Positions 11,843-22,010 of a stretch of DNA of 64,000 nucleotides are shown piece after piece. The stretch is from Sipunculus nudus. Taxonomy: Eukaryota > Annelida > Sipuncula > Golfingiida > Sipunculidae. The position numbers were made by a program, and so were the translations under genes. Numbering within the stretch: the first letter of the stretch is position 1; every line of letters begins with the position of its first letter. The notes beneath the pieces were generated by a model, which was given only the letters and a program-made list of their open reading frames with translations, made no database searches and was not told where the DNA came from. The stretch covers positions 643,579-707,578 of the forward strand of contig CM049307.1 in NCBI GenBank assembly GCA_026874595.1. Reading direction: 5' to 3'.

Positions 11843-12015
11843 GCATATTATATATAAATGCGCCCGAAAAGAGTTGCTTGGTTGAACATTGCAGAATCAA
11901 CTGAGATCGAAATTCTAACTTCGTATATACACATTTTTTAACGCATATTATATATTAATGCGCCCAAAAAGAGTTGTTTGGCTGAACATTGCAGAATCAA
12001 CTGAAACTCCGTGAT
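11255..12015 (-). repeat. ~150 bp satellite array, inverted block
   Basis: The same monomer as upstream appears in reverse complement: GGGCGCATTTA becomes TAAATGCGCCC, followed by AGAGTTGTTTGGGTGAACAT, TGCAGAATCAACTGAAACTC and CGAAATTCGAACTTCGTATA. About five monomers are present, with AC and AT expansions at about 11774-11841. The array therefore has two arms of opposite orientation around the insertion at 11.0-11.25 kb. Confidence 0.85.
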
Positions 12016-12238
12016 AGTTGTGATTTTAGGCTATTTATTAAGTATATCAATTAAGCTAAATATATTTCAAATATAATAAATTGATTATTATGTATTATAT
12101 ACAAAAATTATATATGGGCTACATATAGAATTGTGGACTACGAGTACGGACTATGCACTTATGAATACGGTAACGGTACTGAAATCTATTGCACATCCCG
12201 CGTATAAGGAATCTTGGCTTGAAACTGTAGGACATCTG
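12016..12238. other. Unique AT-rich sequence, no gene recognised
   Basis: This is the transition from the satellite to non-satellite DNA. I see no repeat unit, RNA gene or coding signal. Confidence 0.4.
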
Positions 12239-12419
12239 CAGTAGCGGACCCGGCGTGAGGGTGTGGTGGGGTGGAGGGGGGGTGGACATCCAGACCCCCA
12301 CCTTTATTTCATCCTAAGCAACCATTTTATTAAGGGTTTCAGACAAAATTTTTAGTCTTCCTTGGTTGCCAACCCCCCCCCCCCCCTTTTTTTTTTCCTA
12401 AATCGTGCATCTGCCATTG
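12239..12419. mobile_element. ~180 bp TIR MITE related to the 3.4-4.2 kb copies
   Basis: The left end CAGTAGCGGACCCGGCG and the right end CGTGCATCTGCCATTG are imperfect inverted repeats of the same CAGTGGCGGATCC type as the three copies at 3418-4234. The interior has G-rich and C-rich halves (poly-C at 12371-12386). It is a more diverged family member outside the tandem array. Confidence 0.5.
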
Positions 12420-12502
12420 ATCTGAATCGATTAGCGCAGTCGTCGACTCCATGTTATTGACCCATTTTTTAAGTGCACAACATTTTAATTGAAGGTCCAT
12501 AT

Positions 12503-12737
12503 TGTAGTGGGCATCCTGAACCGCTGTGAGCCGACGGTCTTACCCACGGTTGTGACCGGCGGTAGTGGGGCGGTCAGGGCCTATATAAGGGAGAAACCGG
12601 GGTTTTACCGGGAGTTGCGGCTCGGAGCTAGACCGGATGGTCGTGTGCTGTGTATAGTGAAGTGGAATAAACGTTTTATATATTTGTACCTGTGTTGTTG
12701 AGCCACAAAGGAAACAGGAACCTAACAGAACGTTACA
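12503..12737 (+). mobile_element. Solo LTR, 235 bp, plus strand
   Basis: The segment starts TGTAGTGGGCATCC and ends AACGTTACA, giving TG...CA termini. It is flanked by ATAT on both sides (12499-12502, 12738-12741), a 4-base direct repeat that fits an integration duplication. Inside, in the expected order, are a TATA box (CCTATATAAGGG, about 12580) and a polyadenylation signal (AATAAA, about 12666). No primer-binding site or gag-pol follows, so it is a solo LTR. Short length and ends suggest a Ty3/gypsy-like source (inference). Confidence 0.7.
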
Positions 12738-13616
12738 ATATTATCTGAATGTCAGATAGGCACAAATCGTGTCTGTTAATTCCAGAATCTTCTAACACAA
12801 AAGCCAGGGAGGTTCTAGGCCCATATCTTTGGAAACCTGAAATTATGTCATGGTGCACAGGCTATATTCTATGCGCTATGAGCAAAAAAAGTATGAATTT
12901 GAGCATCCAGACAGACAAAGTACAAATTGTATCTATTTTCCTTTGAACCTTATATTGAAATGTCTGGGGAGGTCTTTGCCAAGTCTTCTTTGAATCCTGA
13001 AATTACGGAACTTAATTCTTATAATACGTGTAAAATACAGTCAGACAGGGCACAAATTGTATCCTTAAGCAGCCCTTAAATCTGCACGTGACAGGCTAAA
13101 AAACATGATTTGAGTACCTTTAACGTCAGATGGGTACAAATTGTATGCATCAGGCCTTGGTCCTGGGCAAATCTCCTTTGAAATTTAAATTTAGGTCATG
13201 GTGACCTATATTCTGCAAGCTACTGGCCAGAAGTATGATTTTGAGCAGTCATACAGGGCAAAATTGTATCCATTAGCCCTAGACTCTTTCTTATATGACA
13301 TTCAGGGAAGTCCTAAGCAATTCTCCTTGGAAACCTGAAATTGGGTCATGGTGACCTATATTGTGCAAGCTATGGACCAGAAAGATGATTTTGAGCGACC
13401 ATACAGAGAGACAGATTACAAATTGTATCCATTTTCTTTAGAACCCTTATTTTGGGGAATCCAGGGGGGTCTTTAGCAGGTCTCCGGTGAATCCTGAAAT
13501 TTTGATTTTCTGTCCATTTTTCAACATATTAACATTAGCTATTCTCACAGACAGTATATATAACATTATAACACTAAGTCAAATTGAGCTGTGCGTCATG
13601 GCCCATGGGCCACTTG
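12738..13616 (+). mobile_element. Foldback-family element body with 3' palindrome end
   Basis: Diverged monomers of about 150-170 bases repeat CAAATTGTATCCATT, then CTTGGAAACCTGAAATT, then GGTCATGGTGACCTATATT and CAAGCTATGG. The body closes with GGCCCATGGGCCACTTG (13600-13616) followed by TTT, the 3' end seen in other elements of the window. The 5' foldback is missing. Wording closely resembles the bodies at 36.3-38.1 and 44.9-45.9 kb. Confidence 0.6.
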
Positions 13617-14375
13617 TTTCGTTTCTAAACCATCTGGGATATAGGTTGAACAAGAATGACCATTAACCAATTCGTCAGCATCTTGTGAAGAGTGACAGAT
13701 CAAATTAATTGTTTATCAAATGTAGCATCAGCATCAGTGTGACCAGATACAGTAAAAGAGCAAATTGGTTGTTTGTCCAAGGTGGCATCGTCTACATCCA
13801 TTGCTATCAAGTACAAAGTTAACTTCTATAAACTAAGAAGAAATAACTTGAAATGAATTATTCTGCCCGCCGATCGTAAAAATTTGACAAATTTTAAAAT
13901 AATATGGTCCGAAAGACGTTTGCAAACACTTAATATAAGCCCCGTAGAGACTAGAGGTCATCCTTAAATAAATCTTTCTTGGGGCTCATCCGGCCGGCCG
14001 AGATTTTTGGCTGCGGCTGGAAAACTTTGACTAATCTGCAAATTACTTTTTTCTATTATCTGCCGCAAGCGAACTTGGGCCCGTATAAAATCTGCCTTAA
14101 TATACTAGAAAAATTGCTCTTCTTTTACATTCTTAGATGCTCTTAATTTCCATAATAAAAGGTATTAGAGCCTTTAGAGGCGTTGCCGATCGTTTGATTT
14201 GGGCCTTACAAATTAGCCTGATTATGCGCATATATTACAGTGCCCCTCTACAGGCACTGAATCCGTCAGCAAAGAGAAGAGGGGAGCGTGCAAGTCTGGC
14301 CTGACAAATGATGCCTCTCAGAGCAAGGCTCACAGCATATATGCTGCAACCCCCCTTATTAAGTTTGAGTGGGTA
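13617..14375. other. No gene recognised
   Basis: Mixed sequence with no ORF, repeat unit or terminal repeat that I can support. ORFs here are short and compositionally ordinary. Confidence 0.4.
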
Positions 14376-14785
14376 TCAGAATAAAGTGAAAGTCCAGGTC
14401 ATGAGTTCCTGTGTGAACCATGGTAGGTCAGTTCTTGTACTTGTGAGTTTAGACAAAGAGGGTACATATTTATCTGATACTGATTTCAGATGAGTATCAA
14501 TAGCTGTATAATTTTCATCCAGTGAACTGGAGACTGAATCTTTACAATATTTATTTCTAAATTCCAATGTTTTATCACGCATACTGCCAGAGTCCACTTG
14601 TTTTCATTTGTAAACGTTCCATGGCGGTTTCTTCAAACTCTGGCTTGATTATCAGAATAAATTAATAATATGTCATGATCTGAAATTCCCTGTATCGTAG
14701 ATATGTTTTTAATTAGCCCGGGTTTGTTTGTTGCACAAGATCTAAAATAGCTCCCATACAGGTTTCAAATTTCTGCCATTGAGTA
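14376..14785 (-). pseudogene. LINE APE-endonuclease / pre-RT linker fragment
   Basis: On the minus strand the open segment at 14376-14597 contains KYVPSLSKL and LPWFTQELM, the typical linker between the APE-type endonuclease and reverse transcriptase of non-LTR retrotransposons. Just upstream in that direction (about 14598-14785), across frame breaks, lie GISDHDILL, carrying the endonuclease SDHD signature, and a NPGLIKN-like stretch. The reading stops after LPWFTQELM, so reverse transcriptase is absent. It is a short, frame-broken relic. Confidence 0.7.
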
Positions 14786-14786
14786 A

Positions 14787-15321
14787 AGGGGCGTCCACGC
14801 CTATCCGTTCTTTCGTTCCGCACCCGCACCCGCTTCCGTCATCCGTCGTCCGTCATTTCGAGTCAGTTAAAATTACATAGTGCATTCACACATATCCGCT
14901 TCCGCACCCCCACCGGTCACACCGTCCGCACAAATCGATCTGGGACCGATTCACGACGGAAGCGGACGACGGATGCGGACGGGAATCCATACTATGACGT
15001 AATATAATAGGGGATATTCTGGAATGTCCTTGTGTCTTCCCCTTGATAGAAAATGACAAAAGTGGTTGATTTTCACTTTGAAAAGTTGGAACCTGCGCAG
15101 GAGCATTCAATACCTCACTCTCACGCTCGGGAAAGCTTTAATTATTAATTGGTATAATTAAAGGAATTTTATAAGTAAAATCATACATATGAATCACCAA
15201 AGTAGCGGGGGCTGGGTAATTTGGAATAAAGACTGATAAGTCAATGGCTATCAAATGAAGTTAATATATAGTAAGTCCAGGTAGTAGTCTACGAAAAATA
15301 AAATAAAACCTATTATATAAA

Positions 15322-15364
<43 letters not shown>

Positions 15365-15525
15365 AAACATAATGTATGGAGAATAATTTAATCGCCCTTG
15401 TGGAAACGGGGGTTTCAGAATGAATAACAGTTCTAAACCTCAGTTACACGAGTTTGGTCAAATTCAAAGTTAAGAGGGTTCATAGTAATACATGATTTGT
15501 TACTAGATTAGATTCGAATAATATA

Positions 15526-15570
<45 letters not shown>

Positions 15571-15725
15571 ATCAAAGAAGATAGTGTATTTAATATAAAC
15601 AAAGGTGATGAGTGCGGTTGCGGACGGAAAAAGCGCGGATAGGTGTGAACAGAGACAACGGATGGCGGACGACGGAAGCGGGTGCGGGTGCGGAAGGAAA
15701 AAAACGGATAGGTGTTAATGCCCCA
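14787..15725. mobile_element. TIR DNA transposon, ~940 bp, non-autonomous
   Basis: The left end AGGGGCGTCCACGCCTATCC and the right end GGATAGGTGTTAATGCCCCA are inverted. The match extends inward through TTCCGCACCCGCACCCGCTT against AAGCGGGTGCGGGTGCGGAA, giving TIRs of about 65-70 bases. TAA flanks both ends (14784-14786, 15726-15728), which fits PIF/Harbinger-type integration; that family call is inference. Further inverted CCGCTTCCG/CGGAAGCGG words recur inside (about 14896-14983 and 15608-15645). The interior has two AT runs (15324-15361, 15524-15566) and no transposase. Confidence 0.75.
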
Positions 15726-15728
15726 TAA

Positions 15729-16361
15729 GCCCAGTAACAGTGTGCCTACCTATAAAAAATATCAATCAGGTTTTTTTTTAGAAATGGTAGCCATATAAAA
15801 ACTGCAACATAAAAATTATTAATTACGGCACTATATTCACATGACAATTTCACCGTCATGCGTAATCTCAATTATTATTACCATCCATTAATGGTTTAAC
15901 ATATGAAACAAAGCACTTGGCCTGGAAGGCTGGACGTGTTGGCATTGATCAAGAAACGCCCTATAGATGGCGATAGTGAAGTAAACAAGTGCGCGACAAT
16001 ACATGTACTTTTCGGTAATCGCGGATTGATAGATGTGCTAGGTTTGTTGTGCATAGTTACCAACGTTTCACGTCCAACTCCTTTTGAATCTTTTATAATA
16101 ATAGAAAACATGTATAAATAAATCTTTTTGATGTAAAATATTAATCAATTGTTTATTAGAAAGATATAATGAAAACTAGTGAGGCACAGTGTGCAATATA
16201 TCTGTCAAATCCGGAACTATATCGTGATAGTGCCCTCGGGTGCATTTGTACAGTTTATAGTGGCTGCGTGCATAAACACTGAACGACAGTGTCTGGGAAT
16301 GAACGTAATAAAGAAATAACATACTTTTTAGTAATAAATCTGTATTTGGGCCAGCTGCAAA
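15729..16361 (+). promoter_or_regulatory. Presumed upstream/5' UTR region of exon at 16362
   Basis: If the start exon at 16362 is real, its promoter and 5' untranslated leader should be here. I see no definite TATA box or initiator. The window from about 15895 to 16130 is open in overlapping frames on both strands, but neither protein is recognisable. The assignment rests only on position. Confidence 0.2.
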
Positions 16362-16405
16362 ATGTCTTCATCTGCGGATGTTGTAAAATCCGTTTCAAAG
16401 AAACT
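16362..16405 (+). CDS. Candidate first coding exon of unrecognised host gene
   Basis: An ATG in good context (GCAAAATGT) opens a 44-base reading frame, MSSSADVVKSVSKK plus two bases of the next codon, and runs directly into a canonical donor GTAAGTAT at 16406. The exon ends in phase 2. The next candidate exon with a compatible phase is at 46308-46398; joining CT|G restores a leucine codon. The peptide looks like a cytoplasmic N-terminus (Ser-rich, then basic), with no signal peptide. I do not recognise the protein. An ATG plus donor can occur by chance, so confidence is moderate. Confidence 0.4.
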
Positions 16406-17048
16406 GTAAGTATAGAATTTTATGGTCCTATTTTATCTAAAATAAGTGTTCAAAATGACGGAGTGGATTCCGGTCTTTATATCACTTTAAGTTTAACCTT
16501 TATCAGTTTGTCGTATACCAGTATACTATTACTAGTATTAGTGTTATGATATTATGCCCGAGTGTGACTGTGAATTTGATGGACATGACATACTCTAGCC
16601 CAAAAGAGTGACCAACATTTTAGACATGTCTGACAGTACATTTCTGTAGTAGGGAGATTCATTTTCCCAAATAAGTAATCTTTGCAATTCTTCAAATATA
16701 ATGACTATCTCTTACTGTTAGATATTTTAATAATAGATGGTTATTCATTCCATAATTTTAATTTTTATGGAAGTGCTTATTTCCACTCCCTTTCCACACA
16801 CTTAAAGGATGCTTATTTCCACTCCCTCCCCCCCCCCCCAGGAGTTACCGATCCCCATTTGGAGCGAATTTACAATCAGTACCTACATTTGGGACAGCTG
16901 AATAAAATATTGCTACCACTTATTGTCCTCTCTTATATTTCCTACCGCGGCGTTATCTGTTGATGAAAGACATATTATTATAAGTCAGAAATGTGTAAGT
17001 ACATGTATACATTATAAATCATGAATATCACATGAAAGAGCAGACGTT
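16406..17048. other. Candidate intron start; no further gene
   Basis: This follows the donor at 16406. A GGAAGTGCTTATTTCCACTC unit at about 16771-16843, repeated after a short spacer and ending in a poly-C run, shares GTGGAAATAAGCATCC words with the palindrome at 19646-19723. No other coding signal is visible. Confidence 0.4.
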
Positions 17049-17121
17049 GGTCCTTGCTGGAATCGATCCTGTGCAGCACGGCTCAGTACTCGAACACTAA
17101 TGCCATTACACCATGCAAGAC
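17049..17121 (-). tRNA. tRNA-like sequence (degenerate tRNA or SINE head)
   Basis: On the minus strand 73 bases begin GTCTTGC and end GCAAGGACC, roughly complementary acceptor strands with one bulge. They contain an A-box-like TGGTGTAATGGCATTAG and a B-box-like GGATCGATTCC at normal spacing. The anticodon stem does not pair cleanly and the T-stem is weak, so no isotype can be assigned. A tRNA pseudogene or the head of a tRNA-derived SINE is more likely than a working tRNA. Confidence 0.4.
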
Positions 17122-17670
17122 GATGTGAAGGTCACAGGAAAAAGAGGACTTTTAAATCTGGGTGTGGAGTATAATAAATAGGGACACCTAATGGTAGTTG
17201 TAAATATCATGAAAATATTTATTGAGAAATATTATTAACTACTTAAAAGATGGGGGGAACCCCCATACCCCCCTTAGAATCCCTACAACAAAAAAAAAAG
17301 AAACATTATTAATTGCTTTTAATGTGGGGGAGACCCCCAAACCCCCTCATGGTCAGACCGGTATACTTTACAGTAGTCTGAACGGAGATTGTTTACCATA
17401 CCGTCATTATCTGTTTAAAAAAATCATGGCTGCCGTCTGGATTTGGATTCCAACAACATGCTACTAGCGGTATTTAATATGTACTCCAGAGGAAATATAT
17501 TTGTAAAATGAATCCTAATATGTATTTCTAAACCTATAATAGGCAATATAGGGCTATTTGGTTGTATAACCATGACTTCCTTACTCATTTGTAGTGGTAT
17601 AATAGAGTCCACATTGCAGGTTCTGATTCTACACTCGGGCCCCCCATTTCAGATGGAACAGACAAGCAGG
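17122..17670. other. No gene recognised
   Basis: Two GGGGGAACCCCCATACCCCCC-like phrases at about 17251 and 17326 are related to each other (GGGGGGAACCCCCATACCCC, then GGGGGAGACCCCCAAACCCC) and form short G/C palindromes about 75 bases apart. The ORFs here overlap on both strands and resemble nothing known. Confidence 0.4.
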
Positions 17671-19204
17671 CGGTGTGACTATTTACCGTCCGACACCGTC
17701 CAGGACTCCCTGAATACCGTCTGGGACCCAGCTGTACCACCCCTACACCAGAACTAGATTAAAAATATTACTTAAATGCATACAGACACTTATTGATGTA
17801 AAGTACACGATTTTATTGTCCAGATCCCAAGAAATATTGCTTTAATTACAGTGACTGTACAGTGATTTTGGTTATTTTTAGTTACGATTCTATCTGTTTA
17901 AAGAGAGATAAAAGATACCTTTTAATTTCCATGCGCATGCACCCACAATTGTGCAAACAACTACATACAATATATTAATAATAGAATGAATTTATCACTC
18001 TCTCTCTCTCTCTTTATAATTTAAGTAACATCATCAATATGGAATATAATTAAATATATCTATGAGGGTCGCATTTTTTACCATGAGAATTAGGCCTTTA
18101 TTGATGTGCATTTTGCTGACAGTATTATGTATTGCAAATATAATTAATGACACGTTATGATTACTACAATATGGAATATATAAAATATATCTATGAGGGT
18201 CACCTTTGTTAATCATGAGGATTAGGCCATTATTTATATGCGTATTGCTGAAAGCATTATTTATTGCAAATAATATTAATGACACGATATGATTACAACA
18301 ATACGAATAGGCACACGGCATGTATCAGTGACAGCACCATAGACCACAACCGTCAAACCGGGAAGATGGTAACGGTTCAATGCATTGCATAACAACTCCT
18401 AATCACACCACTTGGCTAATTAATTGTGTCACACCGACAGGCGTGCAGGGTTTCGGTGGAGCAATTAGTGGCAGGCAGTTAGTGATCAAAGGGTCAGTTT
18501 TCCCCGACATTCATCCTCAACTAGGTGAGAATTTTTCAGGGTTAGTTCTGTTGACCCGCACGGTATATTGGCGGGTATAATCACATTCTGAATACATATG
18601 ATTACTAATTATAATAATATTAACATGATCATTACCATGGCAATGTAGGCCTAACAAACAATTTTATTCTTATTAAAAATATAATCGTAGTATCTTTTGA
18701 GTGTTAATATTATAATATGTAGTATTGCGCATGGTTGATCTCAGGCCTGTTCGGAGCTGGTTTTTGTTGCCCTGTACGGTATACTGGGCGAAAGAATTAT
18801 ATTCAGAATGCATATGATTAACAATAATAATAATATTAATAGATTAATAATAATAATAATATAATCATTAACATGGCGTTAAACTGATAAATTCATATTA
18901 AAATATAATAATAACTAGCAGTGGTATATAATCACATGATCTTTGAGTGTTTTGCAATGTAGTATATTTCGTCATTGTCCTATTGTGCGCAACAGCCAGG
19001 TCTGTTTAGGGCTGGTTTTGTTGACCCGGACGGTATACTGGAGGCCCAGTCGGTCGCGGAAGGTCTATGTGCATTTAAGTTATACTTTTAAGCTTATTCT
19101 GGGACGGTATCTTAGTGACCCGGGCGGTACAGCTATGTCCCAGAAGGTATGCAGGGAGTCCCGGGCGGTGTTGGACGGTCCCGGACGGTAAATAGTCACA
19201 CCCG
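17671..19204. mobile_element. TIR DNA transposon, ~1.53 kb, non-autonomous
   Basis: The left end CGGTGTGACTATTTACCGTC and the right end GACGGTAAATAGTCACACCCG are inverted repeats. The similarity continues inward through the GGACTCCCTG, TACCGTCTGGGAC and AGCTGTACC words for about 80 bases. The interior has no transposase but contains two sets of tandem repeats (18036-18310, and ACGGTATACTGG units near 18558, 18775 and 19031). No target duplication could be fixed. The family is not recognised. Confidence 0.7.
18036..18310 (+). repeat. ~132 bp tandem duplication inside the TIR element
   Basis: Two adjacent copies share CAATATGGAATATA, ATATATCTATGAGGGTC, CATGAGAATTAGGCC, TTGCTGAAAGCATTAT and TTAATGACACGATATGATTAC words. 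The constant offset is about 132 bases. The minus-strand ORF over it is a reading of the repeat. Confidence 0.7.
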
Positions 19205-19645
19205 ACAATTAGGGTTAGGTTTTAGCCTTTTAGGCAGCCCAATACCTGTTGTTGGCAGGGAAGTGCCTAAAATCTGCCTTTAACTGCCTAAATAAATAAA
19301 AGAAAATAAGCTATAACCTGCCTAAGTCTGCGCTAAACTGCCTAAAACCTTAGTTTCCCTCACATATGACTTGCAGTTTAACTATATTTTATTGTTACAC
19401 AGCTATGTGCATTAAAGAAATAGGCTCAGCAAATTAAAAGTGAAAACACTTTAAACTAATTAACACTTCAGACAAATGATTAAACCATGATAAGAAAATA
19501 GCGACAAATAAAAACAACACTACTTCAAAAGATTTTTTCAAGAAAAGCAATTATTAAATTTCTTTATCACTGGAAAGAATGAACACCCAAGTTTTGGTCA
19601 CTTAAACTGCCAAAATACTCAAGACGTTACCAGTTTTTATCATAA
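19205..19645. other. No gene recognised
   Basis: AT-rich sequence. CTGCCTAA words recur six or so times between 19270 and 19350, suggesting a short degenerate tandem repeat. No coding signal. Confidence 0.4.
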
Positions 19646-19723
19646 GGGGGAGTGGAAATAAGCATCCCTTATTACCACTCCCCCTAGGGGGTGTGGTAAT
19701 AAGCATTCCTTATTTCCACTCCC
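19646..19723. repeat. Near-perfect palindrome, ~78 bp
   Basis: GGGGGAGTGGAAATAAGC...ACCACTCCCCC is followed, across a TA centre at 19685-19686, by GGGGGTGTGGTAATAAGC...TTCCACTCCC. The two halves are reverse complements with only a few mismatches, so the segment can fold into a hairpin or cruciform of about 38 bp per arm. Confidence 0.8.
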
Positions 19724-21241
19724 GGGGAGTTGAAATAAGGCCTGCCTAAATTTATTCCATTGAATTTAAAACTATAATTACACTGATTTTTGACTTGAGG
19801 TACAATAAATACTAGAATAAAATTTCTGTACAGGAAACATGCAAATTTGAATTTCAGGGAAAAAAAATGTTATGCTCTTAACTACTTCAGGGAATTTTTT
19901 ATTATGCTTGTTATACTTGGTACCCGGGGAATTCATAAAAAACTGAAGACTAGGCTTCAGACTGCTCAAAATAAAATGGTACTTTTGTCAGAAATTTTTC
20001 AAATAGACAAAGCTTCAGAGTAAGTGATTTTAAATATGCTGAAATGGATGTTTCTCAAAGGATTGATAATTTATCACTGGGTTTAATGTATAATACTCAT
20101 GTTCATCATGCTCCAGCATACATTAGTGATATAGAACCTGTTGGACATTCTTATAACATACGCAGAAGTAAGCAAGCTTATTTTGAGTATGATGCTCAGG
20201 GGCGAATTAAGGGGGTGGCTGACTGGGCTGCAGCCAGGTGCAACTGATATTTAGGTGAACCAGTTGTGTCATCACCATGGTTGATTTGTCACCAAAGGAA
20301 AAATGTTACTAAGTGACTGTCATGGTACGTCAGGCGAGGCTTGGCCTGTCATGTCTATTAATGGCACATTCTTATGATCAGCATACCAAATCCACAGGGA
20401 ATGAAAGAAGAACAGAATATTAGGTAATTGTGCACTTTAGTGGATTTTTTTGTAAAGCATCATTAAACAGAATAGTTACAATACTTTTGAAGAAATTATA
20501 TAATTCCTATAATGAACAGATGTATAAATAAGCAAAAATAAGGTTTATTTATTGTATATATATAAAATTCTTAATAAAAACACCGTTAAAATCGAAAATG
20601 TAATGGAAATTGTGTATATTGAGTATTGATATTGTTGATATTATCGGATGTTAGTATTTGTAAGGATAAGCCAATCAGAATTTTTTTTACAAAATTAGTA
20701 TTGCAAGTTAATTACAAATTTGCTACTATGTGGTTATTTGTAATTATATATATATATATATATAACAAATATTTTTGGTAAAATAAAAACGTAAATACAT
20801 ATATAAACAAGAATTGAAATAGTGAATGTTGTTAACATATGCATGATGATGATGTATGACCTCAGCGTTTATGAAACAGGTGTTTCTATTGGCTGAAAAG
20901 ATAGTTGTCCAAGGATGTAAACACTTAACAACATAAGCAGGAAAATTGGATAAATTTGATGGATATTTATTAGCTTGAGACACATTTAGATACATAACAC
21001 ATTAATTACATACTTTATGATATTATATATTGATATTAAGCAATTTCCGCTAGTATTTACTTAGTAAAATAGCATATTAAGTACCACCCCTGGTTTCAGC
21101 AGCGAATATCAAAACATGGCTGACATTCATTTTACATACAGCTTTTTCTTCCCAAAAACATATTTTATAATTCTGTTATAAATGAAATAGTCATATAAAT
21201 TCATCATATTTATTGTCAATAACCATTAGAAGACCATTTTT
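19724..21241. other. AT-rich intergenic, no gene recognised
   Basis: Open stretches at 19778-19969 (minus) and 20044-20247 (plus) have ordinary composition but no recognisable motifs, splice context or homology that I can name. An AT run lies at 20744-20763. Confidence 0.4.
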
Positions 21242-22010
21242 AGCTCAGCAGATTAGAGTCATCTGAGCTAAAGTCATGGTTCATTGTCTGTCTGTCTGTC
21301 CGTCTGTTCATCTGTCCATCCGTTACACTGGCATGTTATAATTTATTTAAGTTATTGGCCCAAATATAATGGACTTTGTAAAAAATCAGAAAAAAATATT
21401 TACTCACTTACCATGAAAAATTTTGAAACTAAATTCTATTTTCCCAAGTATATAACTAGGTTTAATTAAGATTCAATTGTTTACCCAAAATTAGATCTGA
21501 AATTTGTAAAATTTTAAAGTTATAAGCATAAAAATAAAATCAGTACCTTAAATTTTGCTCGACTTTGACCATGGCACTTTTTTCCTTAAAGTACCATTGA
21601 TTTAATTTTCACAGCATGTAAAGTATTCAAGTATTTAATTTGTTTAAATCTGAAATTTGAAAATAAAAGCTTGAAAATTAGGCTTGTTATTGATTATTTT
21701 CTTAAGGCTCCATTGTAGTCATTTGCTATGTCCAGATCCAGGGTTCCACTCCAGGTCACTTGAAGTCAGCCATGCCAGGGTTTCTGATTTGTTACAGTCA
21801 CTGGGGGAGATCCCCTTCTGTGACTGGTGTACAGTTATTCTCATATCACCCCCCCCCCCCCCCCCCCCCCCACCGCAGCAAACCCAACCCACCAAGTGTT
21901 ATGCAGTAATTGTCATTGTTTTCACTGTATCTCGTTAACTGTAATGCTGTTTCCACTCAAATATACAGAAATTTTCCATGAAAAAGTAATTCAAGGTGTA
22001 ATCCGGAAGA
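21242..22010 (+). mobile_element. Foldback-headed element, 5' end
   Basis: AGCTCAGCAGATTAGAG...TCATCTGAGCT (21242-21269) forms a stem-loop directly after a T-run and is followed by GTCTGTCTGTCTGTCCGTC. The body contains TTATGGGCCCAAATATAATG-like and TACCTTAAATTTTGCTCGAC words shared with the copies at 35.1 and 50.4 kb. No 3' end is seen before a 23-base poly-C run at 21849-21871. Confidence 0.6.

Noticed and set aside
5865-12015. Many ORFs reading RPERVVWVN-, QSPNFDLIF- or YIYIYIYI-like peptides
   Set aside because: They are translations of the ~150 bp satellite and its AT linkers on both strands. The same peptides recur at each monomer and stop at linker-length changes.
12489-12701. 70-codon ORF
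   Set aside because: It starts before and runs through the 235 bp solo LTR, including its TATA box and AATAAA.
15896-16121. Overlapping ORFs on both strands just upstream of the start exon
   Set aside because: Mutually antisense and unrecognised. Neither has splice or promoter support.
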